Shown: one piece after another, positions 28,743 to 38,522 of the stretch
Position numbering within the stretch: the first letter of the stretch is position 1
Layout of the letters: each line of letters starts with the position of its first letter
Assembly: GCA_903951825.1 (NCBI GenBank)
Contig: CAJBDJ010000072.1
Coordinates: 1-64,000, forward strand
DNA length: 64,000 nucleotides
DNA from: an uncultured Pseudomonadota bacterium
Lineage (GTDB): Bacteria; Pseudomonadota; Gammaproteobacteria; Burkholderiales; Rhodocyclaceae
Direction of reading: 5' to 3'
The notes under the pieces: model-generated
Seen by the model: the letters and a program-made list of their open reading frames with translations, nothing else
What the model was told of the DNA's origin: nothing
Database searches by the model: none
Position numbers and translations under genes: made by a program

Positions 28743-29876
28743 ATGAGCCTATTGATGGACGCGCTCAAACACGCCGCATCGAGCAGAGAAGGCGGTATGC
28801 GAAAACCGGTCGCGAATGGTCAGCACCCCGCAAACACAACTGATTTTGGCCTGACTCCGACTGACAGAGGCGACCAGCCAAGCCCATCCACGCCGCGCCC
28901 CAGCAATATCCTGCGGTCGCCATCTGAACCACATCTCGCAGCCACCGGCCATGCAGAAGCGATTGTTAAAAACGAAAATCGGGTGGTGACTCGTAATACC
29001 TTTGGCGTTAAAACTGCGCTGCCCACGGCGCATTTGTTCCTCCGAATTACGCTAGGCGCCCTCGGCCTCGCCGCAATCGGAATTGCAATCTATCCCGGAA
29101 TGCAGTTGCAAATCACGGAAGATGAAGCCGGCAAGCCCAGTCATCCCCCCGACAAACCGCCGGCACCTCCTTCACTGCCTCCGAGCCCGCCGACACCGGT
29201 TATTACCCCGAATCCGGGATTGACCGCCGGTCATGCCGGAACACCAACCCAAGCACGCAACGCCAACTTTCACAACGTTCCCCGGCAATCGCCGACGCCG
29301 GGCTGGAACCAAGCCAGCGCCGTGCCGGACACCTATCTCCAGCGCGGCTATCGCAAGGCGCAGGACAATTCGCTCGCGGAGGCGCGTCAGGATTACGAAG
29401 GTGTCCTGCACAACGACCCCACCAATGTTGATTCCCTGCTCAGTCTGGCGGCCATTGCACAACGCCAAGGGCGCACGAGTGATGCCGCGCACTATCGCCA
29501 GCGCGCCCTCGCTGCCGATCCGCGCGATCCGTCAGCCATCGCCCTCAGCAGCAACGGGGATTCGCCGGATCAAGAGGCTCGTCTGAAAACGCTGCTGTCA
29601 GCACAACCCGAATCAGCACTGCTGAATTTTGCCCTGGGTAACCATTACGCCAAACAAGGGCGCTGGGATGAAGCGCAGCAGGCTTATTTCAATGCCGTTG
29701 CCGGCGACAGCGGGAACCCCGACTTTCTCTTCAATCTGGCCGTCAGCCTCGATCAAATGCACCAATCCAAGGTGGCCGCGCAGCATTACCGGTTGGCGCT
29801 CGAGGCCGGCGAACAGCGGCCGGCTGCCTTCGATCACGGGCAACTTCAGCGGCGCCTGAACCAGCTGTCGCCGTGA
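28743..29876 (+). CDS. mshN: TPR protein MshN-like
   Basis: 377 residues. The start MSLLMDALKHAA is typical of MshN/GspB-type inner-membrane proteins. One membrane helix is at about residues 97-118 (LRITLGALGLAAIGIAIY), then a Pro-rich linker (about 130-165) and TPR repeats in the periplasmic part (RKAQDNSLAEARQDYEGVL; GNHYAKQGRWDEAQQAYF). Likely a scaffold in the pilus-assembly complex. 9 bases after mshL, 7 before mshE. Confidence 0.82.
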   Translation: MSLLMDALKHAASSREGGMRKPVANGQHPANTTDFGLTPTDRGDQPSPSTPRPSNILRSPSEPHLAATGHAEAIVKNENRVVTRNTFGVKTALPTAHLFLRITLGALGLAAIGIAIYPGMQLQITEDEAGKPSHPPDKPPAPPSLPPSPPTPVITPNPGLTAGHAGTPTQARNANFHNVPRQSPTPGWNQASAVPDTYLQRGYRKAQDNSLAEARQDYEGVLHNDPTNVDSLLSLAAIAQRQGRTSDAAHYRQRALAADPRDPSAIALSSNGDSPDQEARLKTLLSAQPESALLNFALGNHYAKQGRWDEAQQAYFNAVAGDSGNPDFLFNLAVSLDQMHQSKVAAQHYRLALEAGEQRPAAFDHGQLQRRLNQLSP

Positions 29877-29883
29877 CTCCGCG

Positions 29884-31590
29884 ATGACCTCGACAACACC
29901 AGAAAGCCGGCCATTCGGCGAAATTCTGATTACCGCGGGCATCCTCTCGGAAGACCAGCTACGCGTTGCCCTGCGTGAGCAACGCCATTGCAATCAGCCA
30001 CTCGGCAAGTTGCTGGTGGAGCTCGGCTTTGTCTCCGAGGCGACCGTCCGCGAGGTGTTGTCGGAGAGTCTCGGCCAACAGAGCATCGACATTTCGAAAG
30101 CGATTATCGACCCACAGGCGATCAGGCTGTTGCCGCGCGACATCGCCACCCGCTTTCACTTGCTGCCACTGGATTTTGACAGCGATCGTCAACGTTTGAC
30201 GCTGGCCGTCTCGGAGATCAACGACATCGTCGGCCTCGACCGTGTGCGTTCGCTGCTGCCGAAAAACGTCGAACTCAAGCTGCTGATTGCCGGCGAATCA
30301 GAAATCGACCGCGCCATCGATCAGCATTACGGCCATGAACTCTCGATTGACGGCATCCTGCATGAAATTGAAACCGGCGAGATTGACTGGCAAAGCCTCT
30401 CGGCCGCCGATGATCAATACAGCCAACCGGTAGTTCGGCTAATCGACGCCATTCTCAGCGATGCGGTGAAGAAGGACGCTTCAGACATCCACTTTGAACC
30501 GGAAGCCGGTTTTCTCCGCATCCGCTACCGCATCGACGGCCTGCTGCGGCAGATTCGTGTCCTGCACAAGTCCTGCTGGCCAGCGATGACGGTACGCATC
30601 AAGGTGCTTTCCGGGATGAATATTGCCGAAACTCGCGCCCCCCAGGATGGCCGCATCAGTTTGAGCGTTTCCGGTCGGCCGATTGACTTTCGTGCGGCCT
30701 GCCAACCGACGATCCACGGCGAAAATATCGTTCTGCGCATTCTTGACCGGCAAAAGGGGATCGTCCCGCTCGAACACCTCGGGCTCGCCGAAGACCATTT
30801 GCTGTGCCTGAAACGAATGATCGCCCGCCCGGAAGGCATCATTCTCGTCACCGGCCCCACTGGCAGCGGAAAAACGACCACGCTGTACTCGCTGCTCAAC
30901 TACATCAACAGCGAGAAGATCCACATCATGACGCTCGAAGACCCCGTCGAGTATCCGCTGGCACTGGTGCGCCAGACCTCGATCGGCGAAAGCGCCAAAC
31001 TCGATTTCGCCAACGGCATTCGCTGCATGATGCGCCAGGATCCGGATGTCATTCTGGTCGGTGAAATCCGCGACGCGGCAACTGCCGAAATGGCCTTCCG
31101 CGCAGCGATGACCGGCCATCAGGTCTACTCAACCCTGCACACCAATTCGGCGATTGGCGCACTCCCGCGCCTGCTCGACATCGGCGTTCTGCCTGACATC
31201 ATGGCCGGCAACATCATCGGCATTGTGGCGCAGCGCCTGATTCGCCGTCTCTGTGAACATTGCAAGTCAGGCAGTCATGCCAACTCCGGCGAAATGCGCT
31301 TGCTTGGCCTGCCCGATGACCGCCCTCGCCCGGTGCTTTATCGCGCCAGCGGCTGCGAGCAGTGCGCTTATCAGGGCTATCGCGGACGTCTGGCGATTAT
31401 CGAACTGCTGCGCATCGACGCCGGCATTGATCAACTAATCAGCCGCCGGGCGACACCGCAGGAAATCCGTAACCACGCCATCCAGCATGGGTTTTCAAGC
31501 CTTGTCGACGACGCTGTGCGGCGTGTCCTCGACGGCTCGACTTCGCTCGAAGAGATCGGGCGCGTGGTCGACCTGAGCGAGCGGATGTAA
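29884..31590 (+). CDS. mshE: Pilus assembly ATPase MshE (GspE/PilB family)
   Basis: 568 residues. Residues about 10-65 hold two tandem MshEN motifs (FGEILITAG..LRVALREQ and LGKLLVELGF..LSESLGQ), the module that binds cyclic di-GMP in MshE; the first Arg-Leu-Gly is Arg-Pro-Phe-Gly here. The ATPase core has Walker A GPTGSGKT (324-331), Asp box, Walker B VILVGEIRD (389-397), His box, and the zinc tetracysteine C457, C460, C491, C494. It drives pilin assembly. 2 bases separate it from mshG. Confidence 0.93.
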   Translation: MTSTTPESRPFGEILITAGILSEDQLRVALREQRHCNQPLGKLLVELGFVSEATVREVLSESLGQQSIDISKAIIDPQAIRLLPRDIATRFHLLPLDFDSDRQRLTLAVSEINDIVGLDRVRSLLPKNVELKLLIAGESEIDRAIDQHYGHELSIDGILHEIETGEIDWQSLSAADDQYSQPVVRLIDAILSDAVKKDASDIHFEPEAGFLRIRYRIDGLLRQIRVLHKSCWPAMTVRIKVLSGMNIAETRAPQDGRISLSVSGRPIDFRAACQPTIHGENIVLRILDRQKGIVPLEHLGLAEDHLLCLKRMIARPEGIILVTGPTGSGKTTTLYSLLNYINSEKIHIMTLEDPVEYPLALVRQTSIGESAKLDFANGIRCMMRQDPDVILVGEIRDAATAEMAFRAAMTGHQVYSTLHTNSAIGALPRLLDIGVLPDIMAGNIIGIVAQRLIRRLCEHCKSGSHANSGEMRLLGLPDDRPRPVLYRASGCEQCAYQGYRGRLAIIELLRIDAGIDQLISRRATPQEIRNHAIQHGFSSLVDDAVRRVLDGSTSLEEIGRVVDLSERM

Positions 31591-31592
31591 AC

Positions 31593-32792
31593 ATGCTCTT
31601 CGACTACAAAGCCGTCAGTCGCGAGGGGCGCATGGTGAGCGGGCGCCTCGATGCAATCAACGCGGTCGATCTCGAAACGCGGCTCAAAAAAATGGAGCTT
31701 GACCTCATCTCCGGCAAACCACTCGCCTATCGTCGTCGCCTGTTTGTCCACAAGACACCACGGCGGGAACTGATCAACTTCTGCCTCCATCTCGATCAAC
31801 TGACGCGCTCCGGCGTGGCCATCCTCGATGGCCTTGCCGATTTGCGCGACTCGATCGATAACCCGCGCTTTCGCGAGGTCATCGCCAGCATGATCGAGCG
31901 CATCGAAGGTGGTCAGACGCTCTCGCAAGCGCTGGCCTGCCATCCGGATGTTTTCAACGCAGTTTTCGTGAACCTGATTGGCGCCGGTGAGAGCAGCGGC
32001 CAGTTGCCGGAAGTGCTGCACAGCCTCAGCGAATCGCTCAAATGGGAGGATGAACTCGCTTCGCAAACCCAAAAACTGCTGATGTATCCGGCCGTGGTTG
32101 GCGGCATCGTCCTCAGCGCGACATTTTTCCTGATGGCCTACATGGTGCCGCAGCTCAAGATGTTCGTGAAAAATATGGGGCAAGCCTTGCCGCTCCATAC
32201 GCAGCTGTTGTTTTTCATCTCCGACCTGCTGCGCGGCTATTGGTATGTTTTCCTCATCCTGCCGGTGATCGCCGTGATCGCCCTCCGCCTGCTCCTGCGC
32301 AGCAATCCGCTTGCCCGTCGGCGATTTGATGCGATGAAACTGGGCGTTCCCGTCGTCGGCCCGATTCTGAAAAAAATCATTCTCTCGCGCTTCGCCAACA
32401 CCTTTGCCATGCTCTACGCGGCGGGCATCCCGGTTATTGAAGCAATTCGCAAAACGCAGGATGTCGTCGGCAACCAAGTCGTCCACCAGGCTTTGTTGAG
32501 GGTCGAGCAAGCCATTCGCGACGGCCAGAACATCGCTGGCGCCTTCCACGATGTCGGGCTTTTTCCGCCACTGGTCGTGCGCATGTTACGGGTTGGCGAA
32601 ACCACCGGCGGGCTCGACAAGGCACTGCTCAACGTCAGCTATTTCTACAATCGCGACATCAAGGAATCGGTCGCCAAGGCACAGGCGCTAATCGAACCGA
32701 TGCTCACTGTCTGCATGGGCGCCCTGCTCGGCTGGATCATGCTCTCGGTGATCGGGCCGATTTACGACGTAGTCAGCACACTCAAAGTATGA
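31593..32792 (+). CDS. mshG: Inner-membrane platform protein MshG (GspF/PilC family)
   Basis: 399 residues with two GspF repeats (FCLHLDQLTRSGVAILDGL; RFANTFAMLYAAGIPVIEAI) and three membrane helices at about 170-190, 215-240 and 370-390. It connects the MshE motor to the growing pseudopilus. It overlaps the next gene by 4 bases. Confidence 0.92.
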   Translation: MLFDYKAVSREGRMVSGRLDAINAVDLETRLKKMELDLISGKPLAYRRRLFVHKTPRRELINFCLHLDQLTRSGVAILDGLADLRDSIDNPRFREVIASMIERIEGGQTLSQALACHPDVFNAVFVNLIGAGESSGQLPEVLHSLSESLKWEDELASQTQKLLMYPAVVGGIVLSATFFLMAYMVPQLKMFVKNMGQALPLHTQLLFFISDLLRGYWYVFLILPVIAVIALRLLLRSNPLARRRFDAMKLGVPVVGPILKKIILSRFANTFAMLYAAGIPVIEAIRKTQDVVGNQVVHQALLRVEQAIRDGQNIAGAFHDVGLFPPLVVRMLRVGETTGGLDKALLNVSYFYNRDIKESVAKAQALIEPMLTVCMGALLGWIMLSVIGPIYDVVSTLKV

Positions 32793-34312
32793 GCCGGCAG
32801 CGCCTTCTTTATCTCGATACAGATCGCCTGACGGCCTATTGCTGGCAAGCCGGCAGATTGACAGAAGAAGCAGCATTCGAGTCGTCCGCACAAGCCTCCC
32901 CACGTTTCAGCGCCTATCTGCAGACTCACCGCCACAGTCATTTCAGTCTGTTGGCCAACGCCGGCGAGGAAGCTTATCGACTCGAAACCATCCCTTTCCT
33001 GCGTGGCGCCAACCGGCAAGCGCTGATCAGCCGCAAAATCGCTCAGCACTTTCATCACTCGCCGCTCGCCGCAAGCATCTCTCTGGGCTTTGAAAAAGCG
33101 CAGCGAAAAAACGAAAAGCTGCTGCTCAGCGCACTCACCCAACCCGAGCACCTTGCCCCCTGGCTGCAATGCATCAAGGAAACCGGCAGTGCACTGGCCG
33201 GGATTTACAGCGTCGCCCAACTCGCCGGCACCTTGCTGAAAAAGTTGCACCTGCCGGCAAGACGCAGCCTGCTGCTGAGCGTGCACGGCCATTCGCTTCG
33301 CGAAACGTATCTAGTGGATGGCGAAACCCGATTTTCACGCATGGCGCCGCTCCTCGACATCAGCAGCGCCGGCATTGCCGGCAGCATTGCCGACGAAGCG
33401 GCGCGGCTTCAGCAATATCTCGTCAGCCAGCGCCTGATCGAGCGCAATGAAGCATTGCCGGTCTATGTTCTGGCGCCCGCGATGGTGACGACAGCCGTGC
33501 GCGAGGCCTGCCGGGAAAGCAACAATCTGCGCTTCGAAATTCTCGACAGCCAGCGGCAAGCCCCCCTAATCGGCCTCAAGTCGCTCCCCGGCGAGCGCGG
33601 CATTGATTTGCTGTTTCTTCATCTGCTACGCATCGCACCACCTCGCCAGCAGTTAGCCAACGAAGATCACCGCCACGATTACCGCCTGTCGCAAATCCGC
33701 CGCGGCCTGCTGGCGCTCGGCGTGATTGCCCTGCTCGGTAGCGCCCTATTCGCCGCCAGGAGGTCTTTTGAGACGCAGCAGTTGCGCGAGGAACACCGCT
33801 CGCTGATTGCCCGCGAGGCCGAGACCCAGCAGCGCTACCACGAGTTGGCGGCGACATTCCCGCCAGTCGGCATCGACAGCGAAACCCTACGCCGCGTCAC
33901 CGCCCGACATGACGAACTGGCGGCACAGCAACAGCAACCGGACGCCGCCTACCGGATGGTCAGCAAGGCACTCGAACAGTCACCGGCCATTCAGCTCGAA
34001 TCGCTAAACTGGCAAATCGCCATGCCGGCACCCGCCGCAGGCCGCGCTGCATCGCTCATCAACGGCGGCGATCAAGTCATCAGCGTGCACGGCAGTATCG
34101 ACGACACTGCCGACGCCGGCGCCCGGCAAGTCTTGAGCAGACTCGAGCAATTTGCCGCGCATTTGCGTGCTGACCGCAACAATCAGGTCGACATCCGCCA
34201 GCAACCTTTCGATATTGAACCCGGTCGTGCACTACGCGGCAGCGACAAGGATGACGATGCCGGCGGCTCGCGCCAGTTCACCCTGCAAGTTTCGCGGCGG
34301 GAAAGGCCGTGA
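32789..34312 (+). CDS. mshI: MshI-like assembly protein (PilM-PilN/GspL-type fusion)
   Basis: 507 residues. The N-terminal 300 residues form an actin-like cytoplasmic part (LLYLDTDRLTAYCW; LLSVHGHSLRETYLVDGE). A membrane helix follows at about 308-328 (GLLALGVIALLGSALFAA), then a coiled coil and a periplasmic domain resembling PilN/GspL. It is longer than Vibrio MshI because both PilM-like and PilN-like parts are on one chain. 4-base overlaps on both sides indicate tight coupling. Confidence 0.78.
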   Translation: MSRQRLLYLDTDRLTAYCWQAGRLTEEAAFESSAQASPRFSAYLQTHRHSHFSLLANAGEEAYRLETIPFLRGANRQALISRKIAQHFHHSPLAASISLGFEKAQRKNEKLLLSALTQPEHLAPWLQCIKETGSALAGIYSVAQLAGTLLKKLHLPARRSLLLSVHGHSLRETYLVDGETRFSRMAPLLDISSAGIAGSIADEAARLQQYLVSQRLIERNEALPVYVLAPAMVTTAVREACRESNNLRFEILDSQRQAPLIGLKSLPGERGIDLLFLHLLRIAPPRQQLANEDHRHDYRLSQIRRGLLALGVIALLGSALFAARRSFETQQLREEHRSLIAREAETQQRYHELAATFPPVGIDSETLRRVTARHDELAAQQQQPDAAYRMVSKALEQSPAIQLESLNWQIAMPAPAAGRAASLINGGDQVISVHGSIDDTADAGARQVLSRLEQFAAHLRADRNNQVDIRQQPFDIEPGRALRGSDKDDDAGGSRQFTLQVSRRERP

Positions 34313-34917
34313 AATTTGTCCGCCAGGATCTTCCGAAACTTCAGTGGCACCTGCTGTCAGCTCTCTGTATGCTGCTTGCCGCCGGCGCCCTCATCATCCA
34401 CAGCCGGCTTGCCGTGCAGCAGGCGCAAACTGAGCGGGAAACTGCGGCCAGCCGCCTGCAGCGCATTGAACAGCAACTCGGCGAGGTTCGCGACGAAGCG
34501 CCGGCCATCGCGCAGCGCGTCAAGCGCTTCCAGCAGATCGCGCAATCCGGGATGAGCGGCGAGGAAATTCGTCTCGAATGGATCGAGTCGCTGCGTGAAT
34601 TGCAGCAACAACTCCGCTTGCCCGGCATGAGCTACGAATTCAGCCCGCAGGTCAGCATCGAAACGGCCAACGTCGGCGCTTACGCGCATTACAGCAGTCG
34701 GCTGAAAATTCAACTGCAACTGGTGCACGAAGAGGATCTGCTCAATTTTCTCCGGCAACTGCAACAGCGCACCAGAGCCCTGATTCTCCCGCGTAGCTGC
34801 CGCCTGACGCGCCTGAAAACAGAGGCTCAAGCCAACGACGGATGGGCTCGACTGAGCGCCGAATGCGAGATCGACTGGGTCAGCCTGCACCGCCTCAACA
34901 GCGTGCCGCGACCTTGA
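34309..34917 (+). CDS. mshJ: PilO/MshJ-like assembly protein
   Basis: 202 residues, GTG start in a GTGA overlap. One N-terminal membrane helix (about 14-32, LLSALCMLLAAGALIIHS), a coiled coil (about 33-80) and a small periplasmic domain, the PilO/GspM layout. It should pair with the MshI-like protein in the inner-membrane alignment complex. Confidence 0.75.
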   Translation: MKFVRQDLPKLQWHLLSALCMLLAAGALIIHSRLAVQQAQTERETAASRLQRIEQQLGEVRDEAPAIAQRVKRFQQIAQSGMSGEEIRLEWIESLRELQQQLRLPGMSYEFSPQVSIETANVGAYAHYSSRLKIQLQLVHEEDLLNFLRQLQQRTRALILPRSCRLTRLKTEAQANDGWARLSAECEIDWVSLHRLNSVPRP

Positions 34918-35234
34918 AACGCCTGCTTGCCGGGCTGCTGATCCTCAGCGCCCTTGCTGCCAAGGCCGACGATGCGCCGCTCGGTCGCCTATTTTTTTCC
35001 GCCCAGGAACGCGCCGCCCTCGACCGTCAGCGCCAGCAAGGCACAACGGCCAGTTCGACACTCGATGGCGAAGTGCGCCGCAGCAGTGGCAAAAACACAC
35101 GCTGGGTCAATGGCCAGGCGCAATACATCGATGAAACGCCCGCCGCCGTCGCTGGCAAACGCGCTCAGCCGGATACCGGCCTCCGGCAAGAACTGCCGGA
35201 AGGCGTGCTGATCGTCGGCAGTCGGCGCCACTGA
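34914..35234 (+). CDS. mshK: Small periplasmic MshK/PilP-like protein
   Basis: 106 residues from TTG 34914, chosen because TTGA overlaps the mshJ stop and because the next residues form a signal peptide (KRLLAGLLILSALAAKA). The mature part contains DGEVRRSSGKNTRWVNGQAQYIDE and ends LPEGVLIVGSRRH, consistent with a small PilP/MshK-type protein that reaches the secretin. Low sequence complexity limits certainty. Confidence 0.65.
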   Translation: MKRLLAGLLILSALAAKADDAPLGRLFFSAQERAALDRQRQQGTTASSTLDGEVRRSSGKNTRWVNGQAQYIDETPAAVAGKRAQPDTGLRQELPEGVLIVGSRRH

Positions 35235-35239
35235 AGCGC

Positions 35240-37819
35240 ATGCAAGCACAACTCACCGCCGCCCGCGCCGAGTCCGGCATGGCGCTTCTGGTTGTTCTCC
35301 TGGCGCTGATTCTTGGCGGCAGCTACGCTTTCTACCGCAGCAATAATCTCGACTTCGACTCCCGTCAGGCGGATATCAAGCTCACCCTGCAACTGACCAA
35401 AGCCAAGGAAGCCTTGATCGCTTACGCCGTCATCGACAACAAGCGTCCGGGGCGTATGCCCTGCCCCGATATCACCGGCAACGGCGTTTCGCCCTTGCTG
35501 AAAGGCGACGAATGCGATGGCTGGAAAACCGGCGACCCCGACATTTACAGCGGCTGGCTGCCGTGGAAGACACTAGATTTGCTCGAAGCCGGCGACGAGC
35601 AGGGCACTCCCTTTCGTTACGCCAGCTCGCGCAGCTTCGGCGGCGAGCGAATCGACACCCCGCTGAACAGTGAAACCGCGACCTCCCTGCACGTCGATCT
35701 ACCGCCGGGCACGGCGAGTAACGATATTGTGGCGATCATCATCGCAACCCGCAGTGCGCTCGACACCAGGAATTCGGATGGCGACGACTATTTTTTCAAC
35801 GGCACCACGACTGCGCCCGAAGATAACGATCTCATCGCCGCCATTACCCGCCAGGAACTGATGGCAGCGGTTGAAAAACGGGTCGCCGGGGAACTCCGGC
35901 ATTGTCTCGAACAACACGCTGCGCTCGCCGCCGATTACACCTATCCGTCGCCGGCACCCCTCACCAGCCCTCTCTTCCAGGGGCAGGCCGGAAGCCGCTT
36001 CGGCATGGTTCCGGCAACCCAGCCGGGCGACAATCCAGACGACTTGCTCAAACAAGCCCGGCGTGAGTTTGAATCGGCGCAAAGCCTAGCCGACAGCCCC
36101 CTGAACAGCGCCAACGCCACTCAAAAACTCGCCACCCTGCGCCGCCTGCAAGAGGCTGCAGCTTATGCCCGAGCGCTTTATGACCGACTGTATATCGTTG
36201 CCAGCGATCTCCACGTCAAGGCCGAGCGCCTCGTCACCGCCTACGCCACGCTTGATGCGACGCTGGGCGCGGTTACCGCCAACAGCGCCGCATTCGCCAG
36301 TGGCGCCAGCGGGATTCCGGCGGCACTTGATCTCGCCCAGCCCGAACTTGATGCCTTCCGCCTTTCATTAGCCAACAGCGGCTTCGATCTTTTTCTGATG
36401 GAGCTTGAAAGCGAGAATGCCCGCTTGCACAGCAAAATTGCGCTGGCGGCAGCCAATCCCGCCGAAGAAATGGCGGCCCTGCAAACTCAGGTCAATGTTT
36501 TCAAGAGCAAATTGCTGGCCAACAGCCTGACCCCCAATCCAGAACTGAGCGCCTTCCTGGCAAGCAACATCGAACTGGCGACGATTGCCGTCGACGCTGC
36601 CAGGGCGGCAAAATTGGCACCCACCGATGAGGCACTGCAGGCGACGGCGATCACTGAGGCAAGCTCACTGGCCGACGCCAATCAACGGCTGGATCAAGCG
36701 ATTCAGGCCATCCGCCTGAATTTCGCGCCCGTCGTCATCGCGCTGCTCAAGGAACAGGTCAGTGCCGCCAGCATTCGTTTTTCAGCCAATCCCGAGGTCG
36801 CCACCCGCAACAAGCTGGCTCAAACGCTGGCGGCGCTGCGCGCCAAAGCCGGCTTGCTGCTGCACGGCTCCACTGCCGTCATGGCCGCCCAAGCTGCACT
36901 GAACGTCAGCCTGGAGACCGCCATTCAAGCGACAGCGAGTGGCGCCGACCCGGCACTGATCGAATCCAGCACTGCCACCGTCGCCGCTCAAGCCGACACA
37001 CTGGTTCTGGCGATGAAAGCGAATGGCGACAATATCGCCACGGCAACACTCGACAGCGCCACAGATTGGCTCGTGCGCAGCAAACAAGTCGTTCCAGCGA
37101 CGCTGACCGCCGGCCGGGAACTGCGCTCACTGGGAAAAATCGTCAGTTACTGGGCGGAAAGCGCTTCGCTATACGGCAAATCGATTGCCCAAAAGGCACG
37201 CAAGAAAGTCACCGCAGAAGGCGATAGCGACAACGCCGCCTATGTTGCGGCACAGCAACTGCTGAACAGCCTGAACGGCAGCACCGGCGCCATCGAATTA
37301 ATGGAACGCTCGCTAGCCCGACCCGCCGACGCGACAGCTCAGGCCAAAGCGCAAACCGCCCTCGACAAGACACAAGGGCTGGTGGACGCCCTCAATGCCA
37401 AAAATGCCGAACTGGAAACCACGCTTCAGTCCGCCCTGGCTGAGGCCGCGACGCCTACTCAATGGCTGGGCGAGGCCTGCACCGTCTTCCGGCCACCGAC
37501 AGGCAGCAGCACCTGGTGGGTCAGCAATCAATGGGCGAATTATGTCTTTTACCAGATTGATGAACCAACGCGCTCGCTGCCCGTCAATCAAAAATGTGTC
37601 GGCAAACTGCAAGTCAATGGCTCCGGCAACCTCTGCGTGGTCACGCTCAGCGCCGGCCAGCCGCTGGCCGGACAAATCCGCAGCCATCGCACAGTGGCCG
37701 AATTTTTCGATGACCCGATCAATGCCGACAATTCGCGCAACGGGGACGCCTCGACCCCCAGTAAAAACTTTTCCAACAAGCCACCATCGGCCACGTTCAA
37801 TGATCGCCTGGCCTTCTGA
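35240..37819 (+). CDS. Oversized pseudopilin-like protein (859 residues) with helical insertion
   Basis: Residues 1-35 are a type IV prepilin-like leader and helix: ARAESG/MALLVVLLALILGG, where Gly13 would be cleaved; Glu5 of the mature protein is missing. Residues 50-220 carry a module shared with the next gene (KAKEALIAYAV, RMPCPD, GWLPWKTLDL, GTPFRYAS) and end in RQELMAAVEKRVAGEL. Residues about 260-740 are Ala/Leu-rich, probably helical/coiled coil, with few aromatics. The last 120 residues return to the pseudopilin-family end (WWVSNQWANYVFYQ, LAGQIRS, FNDRLAF). Function unknown; probably a tip or minor subunit of the pilus-like fibre. 5 bases after mshK. Confidence 0.72.
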   Translation: MQAQLTAARAESGMALLVVLLALILGGSYAFYRSNNLDFDSRQADIKLTLQLTKAKEALIAYAVIDNKRPGRMPCPDITGNGVSPLLKGDECDGWKTGDPDIYSGWLPWKTLDLLEAGDEQGTPFRYASSRSFGGERIDTPLNSETATSLHVDLPPGTASNDIVAIIIATRSALDTRNSDGDDYFFNGTTTAPEDNDLIAAITRQELMAAVEKRVAGELRHCLEQHAALAADYTYPSPAPLTSPLFQGQAGSRFGMVPATQPGDNPDDLLKQARREFESAQSLADSPLNSANATQKLATLRRLQEAAAYARALYDRLYIVASDLHVKAERLVTAYATLDATLGAVTANSAAFASGASGIPAALDLAQPELDAFRLSLANSGFDLFLMELESENARLHSKIALAAANPAEEMAALQTQVNVFKSKLLANSLTPNPELSAFLASNIELATIAVDAARAAKLAPTDEALQATAITEASSLADANQRLDQAIQAIRLNFAPVVIALLKEQVSAASIRFSANPEVATRNKLAQTLAALRAKAGLLLHGSTAVMAAQAALNVSLETAIQATASGADPALIESSTATVAAQADTLVLAMKANGDNIATATLDSATDWLVRSKQVVPATLTAGRELRSLGKIVSYWAESASLYGKSIAQKARKKVTAEGDSDNAAYVAAQQLLNSLNGSTGAIELMERSLARPADATAQAKAQTALDKTQGLVDALNAKNAELETTLQSALAEAATPTQWLGEACTVFRPPTGSSTWWVSNQWANYVFYQIDEPTRSLPVNQKCVGKLQVNGSGNLCVVTLSAGQPLAGQIRSHRTVAEFFDDPINADNSRNGDASTPSKNFSNKPPSATFNDRLAF

Positions 37820-38522
37820 GCGCACACCGCGCCGTCGCGCAACGACCCTTGCCGATCGCTGCCGTGGATTCAGCCTCGTCGAATTGACGGTCGTCCTGAT
37901 CATCGTTGCCCTGCTCTCCGGCGGTCTGATGCTCGGCCTTCCGGCACAGCGCAATCTTGCCGACCACCTCGAAGCGCAGCGTCAACTGGAGAACATTCGC
38001 GAAGCCCTGCTCGGCTTTGCCCTCACCAAGGGACGCCTGCCCTGCCCGGCGACACCCGCCTTGCCCAACACCGACGCCCTCGCTGGCCACGAAAACTGCG
38101 CGCTCGAACACGGCGTTTTACCCTGGGCAATCCTGGGTCTGCCGGAAAGCGATCCGTGGGGCAATCGCTTCAGCTACTTTGCCGCCAGCGGATTCAGCGC
38201 CCCACTGGGCAGCGGAGCGATGGCCAGTTTTACCCTGGACACCGAAGGCACAGCCGAGGTCAGGGACAGCGCGGCTTCCGGCAGCAATATTGCATCCGCC
38301 CTGCCGGCGCTGGTCATCAGTCATGGCCGCAATGGCGCCGGCGCCTATCAAGCATCGGGGAGAAAAATTCCTGACGGCAGCGGCGATGAGCTGGAAAACT
38401 CCAACGCCAGCAACAAGTTGTTTGTCTCCCATGCGGCCACTGCCAATTTCGACGATATGCTCGTCTGGATCGTCCCCAGCATCCTGAAATCGCGGATGGT
38501 CGCTGCCGGGCGTTTGCCTTAA
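37800..38522 (+). CDS. Prepilin-type pseudopilin
   Basis: 240 residues from ATG 37800, overlapping the giant gene by 20 bases. The leader RTPRRRATTLADRCRG is followed by the canonical type III signal site G/FSLVELTVVLIIVALLSGG, with Glu5 present. The mature domain has REALLGFALTKGRLPCP, VLPWAILGLPESDPWGNRFSYF and ends in NFDDMLVWIVPS, a known prepilin family with paired Cys. It is the only canonical prepilin in the window. It would be processed by a prepilin peptidase encoded elsewhere. Its stop overlaps the convergent gpsA by 4 bases. Confidence 0.88.
   Translation: MIAWPSERTPRRRATTLADRCRGFSLVELTVVLIIVALLSGGLMLGLPAQRNLADHLEAQRQLENIREALLGFALTKGRLPCPATPALPNTDALAGHENCALEHGVLPWAILGLPESDPWGNRFSYFAASGFSAPLGSGAMASFTLDTEGTAEVRDSAASGSNIASALPALVISHGRNGAGAYQASGRKIPDGSGDELENSNASNKLFVSHAATANFDDMLVWIVPSILKSRMVAAGRLP

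Noticed and set aside
31431-32549. 372-codon open frame antisense to mshG
   Set aside because: It has low-complexity composition typical of GC-rich antisense frames and covers a gene with full GspF motifs.
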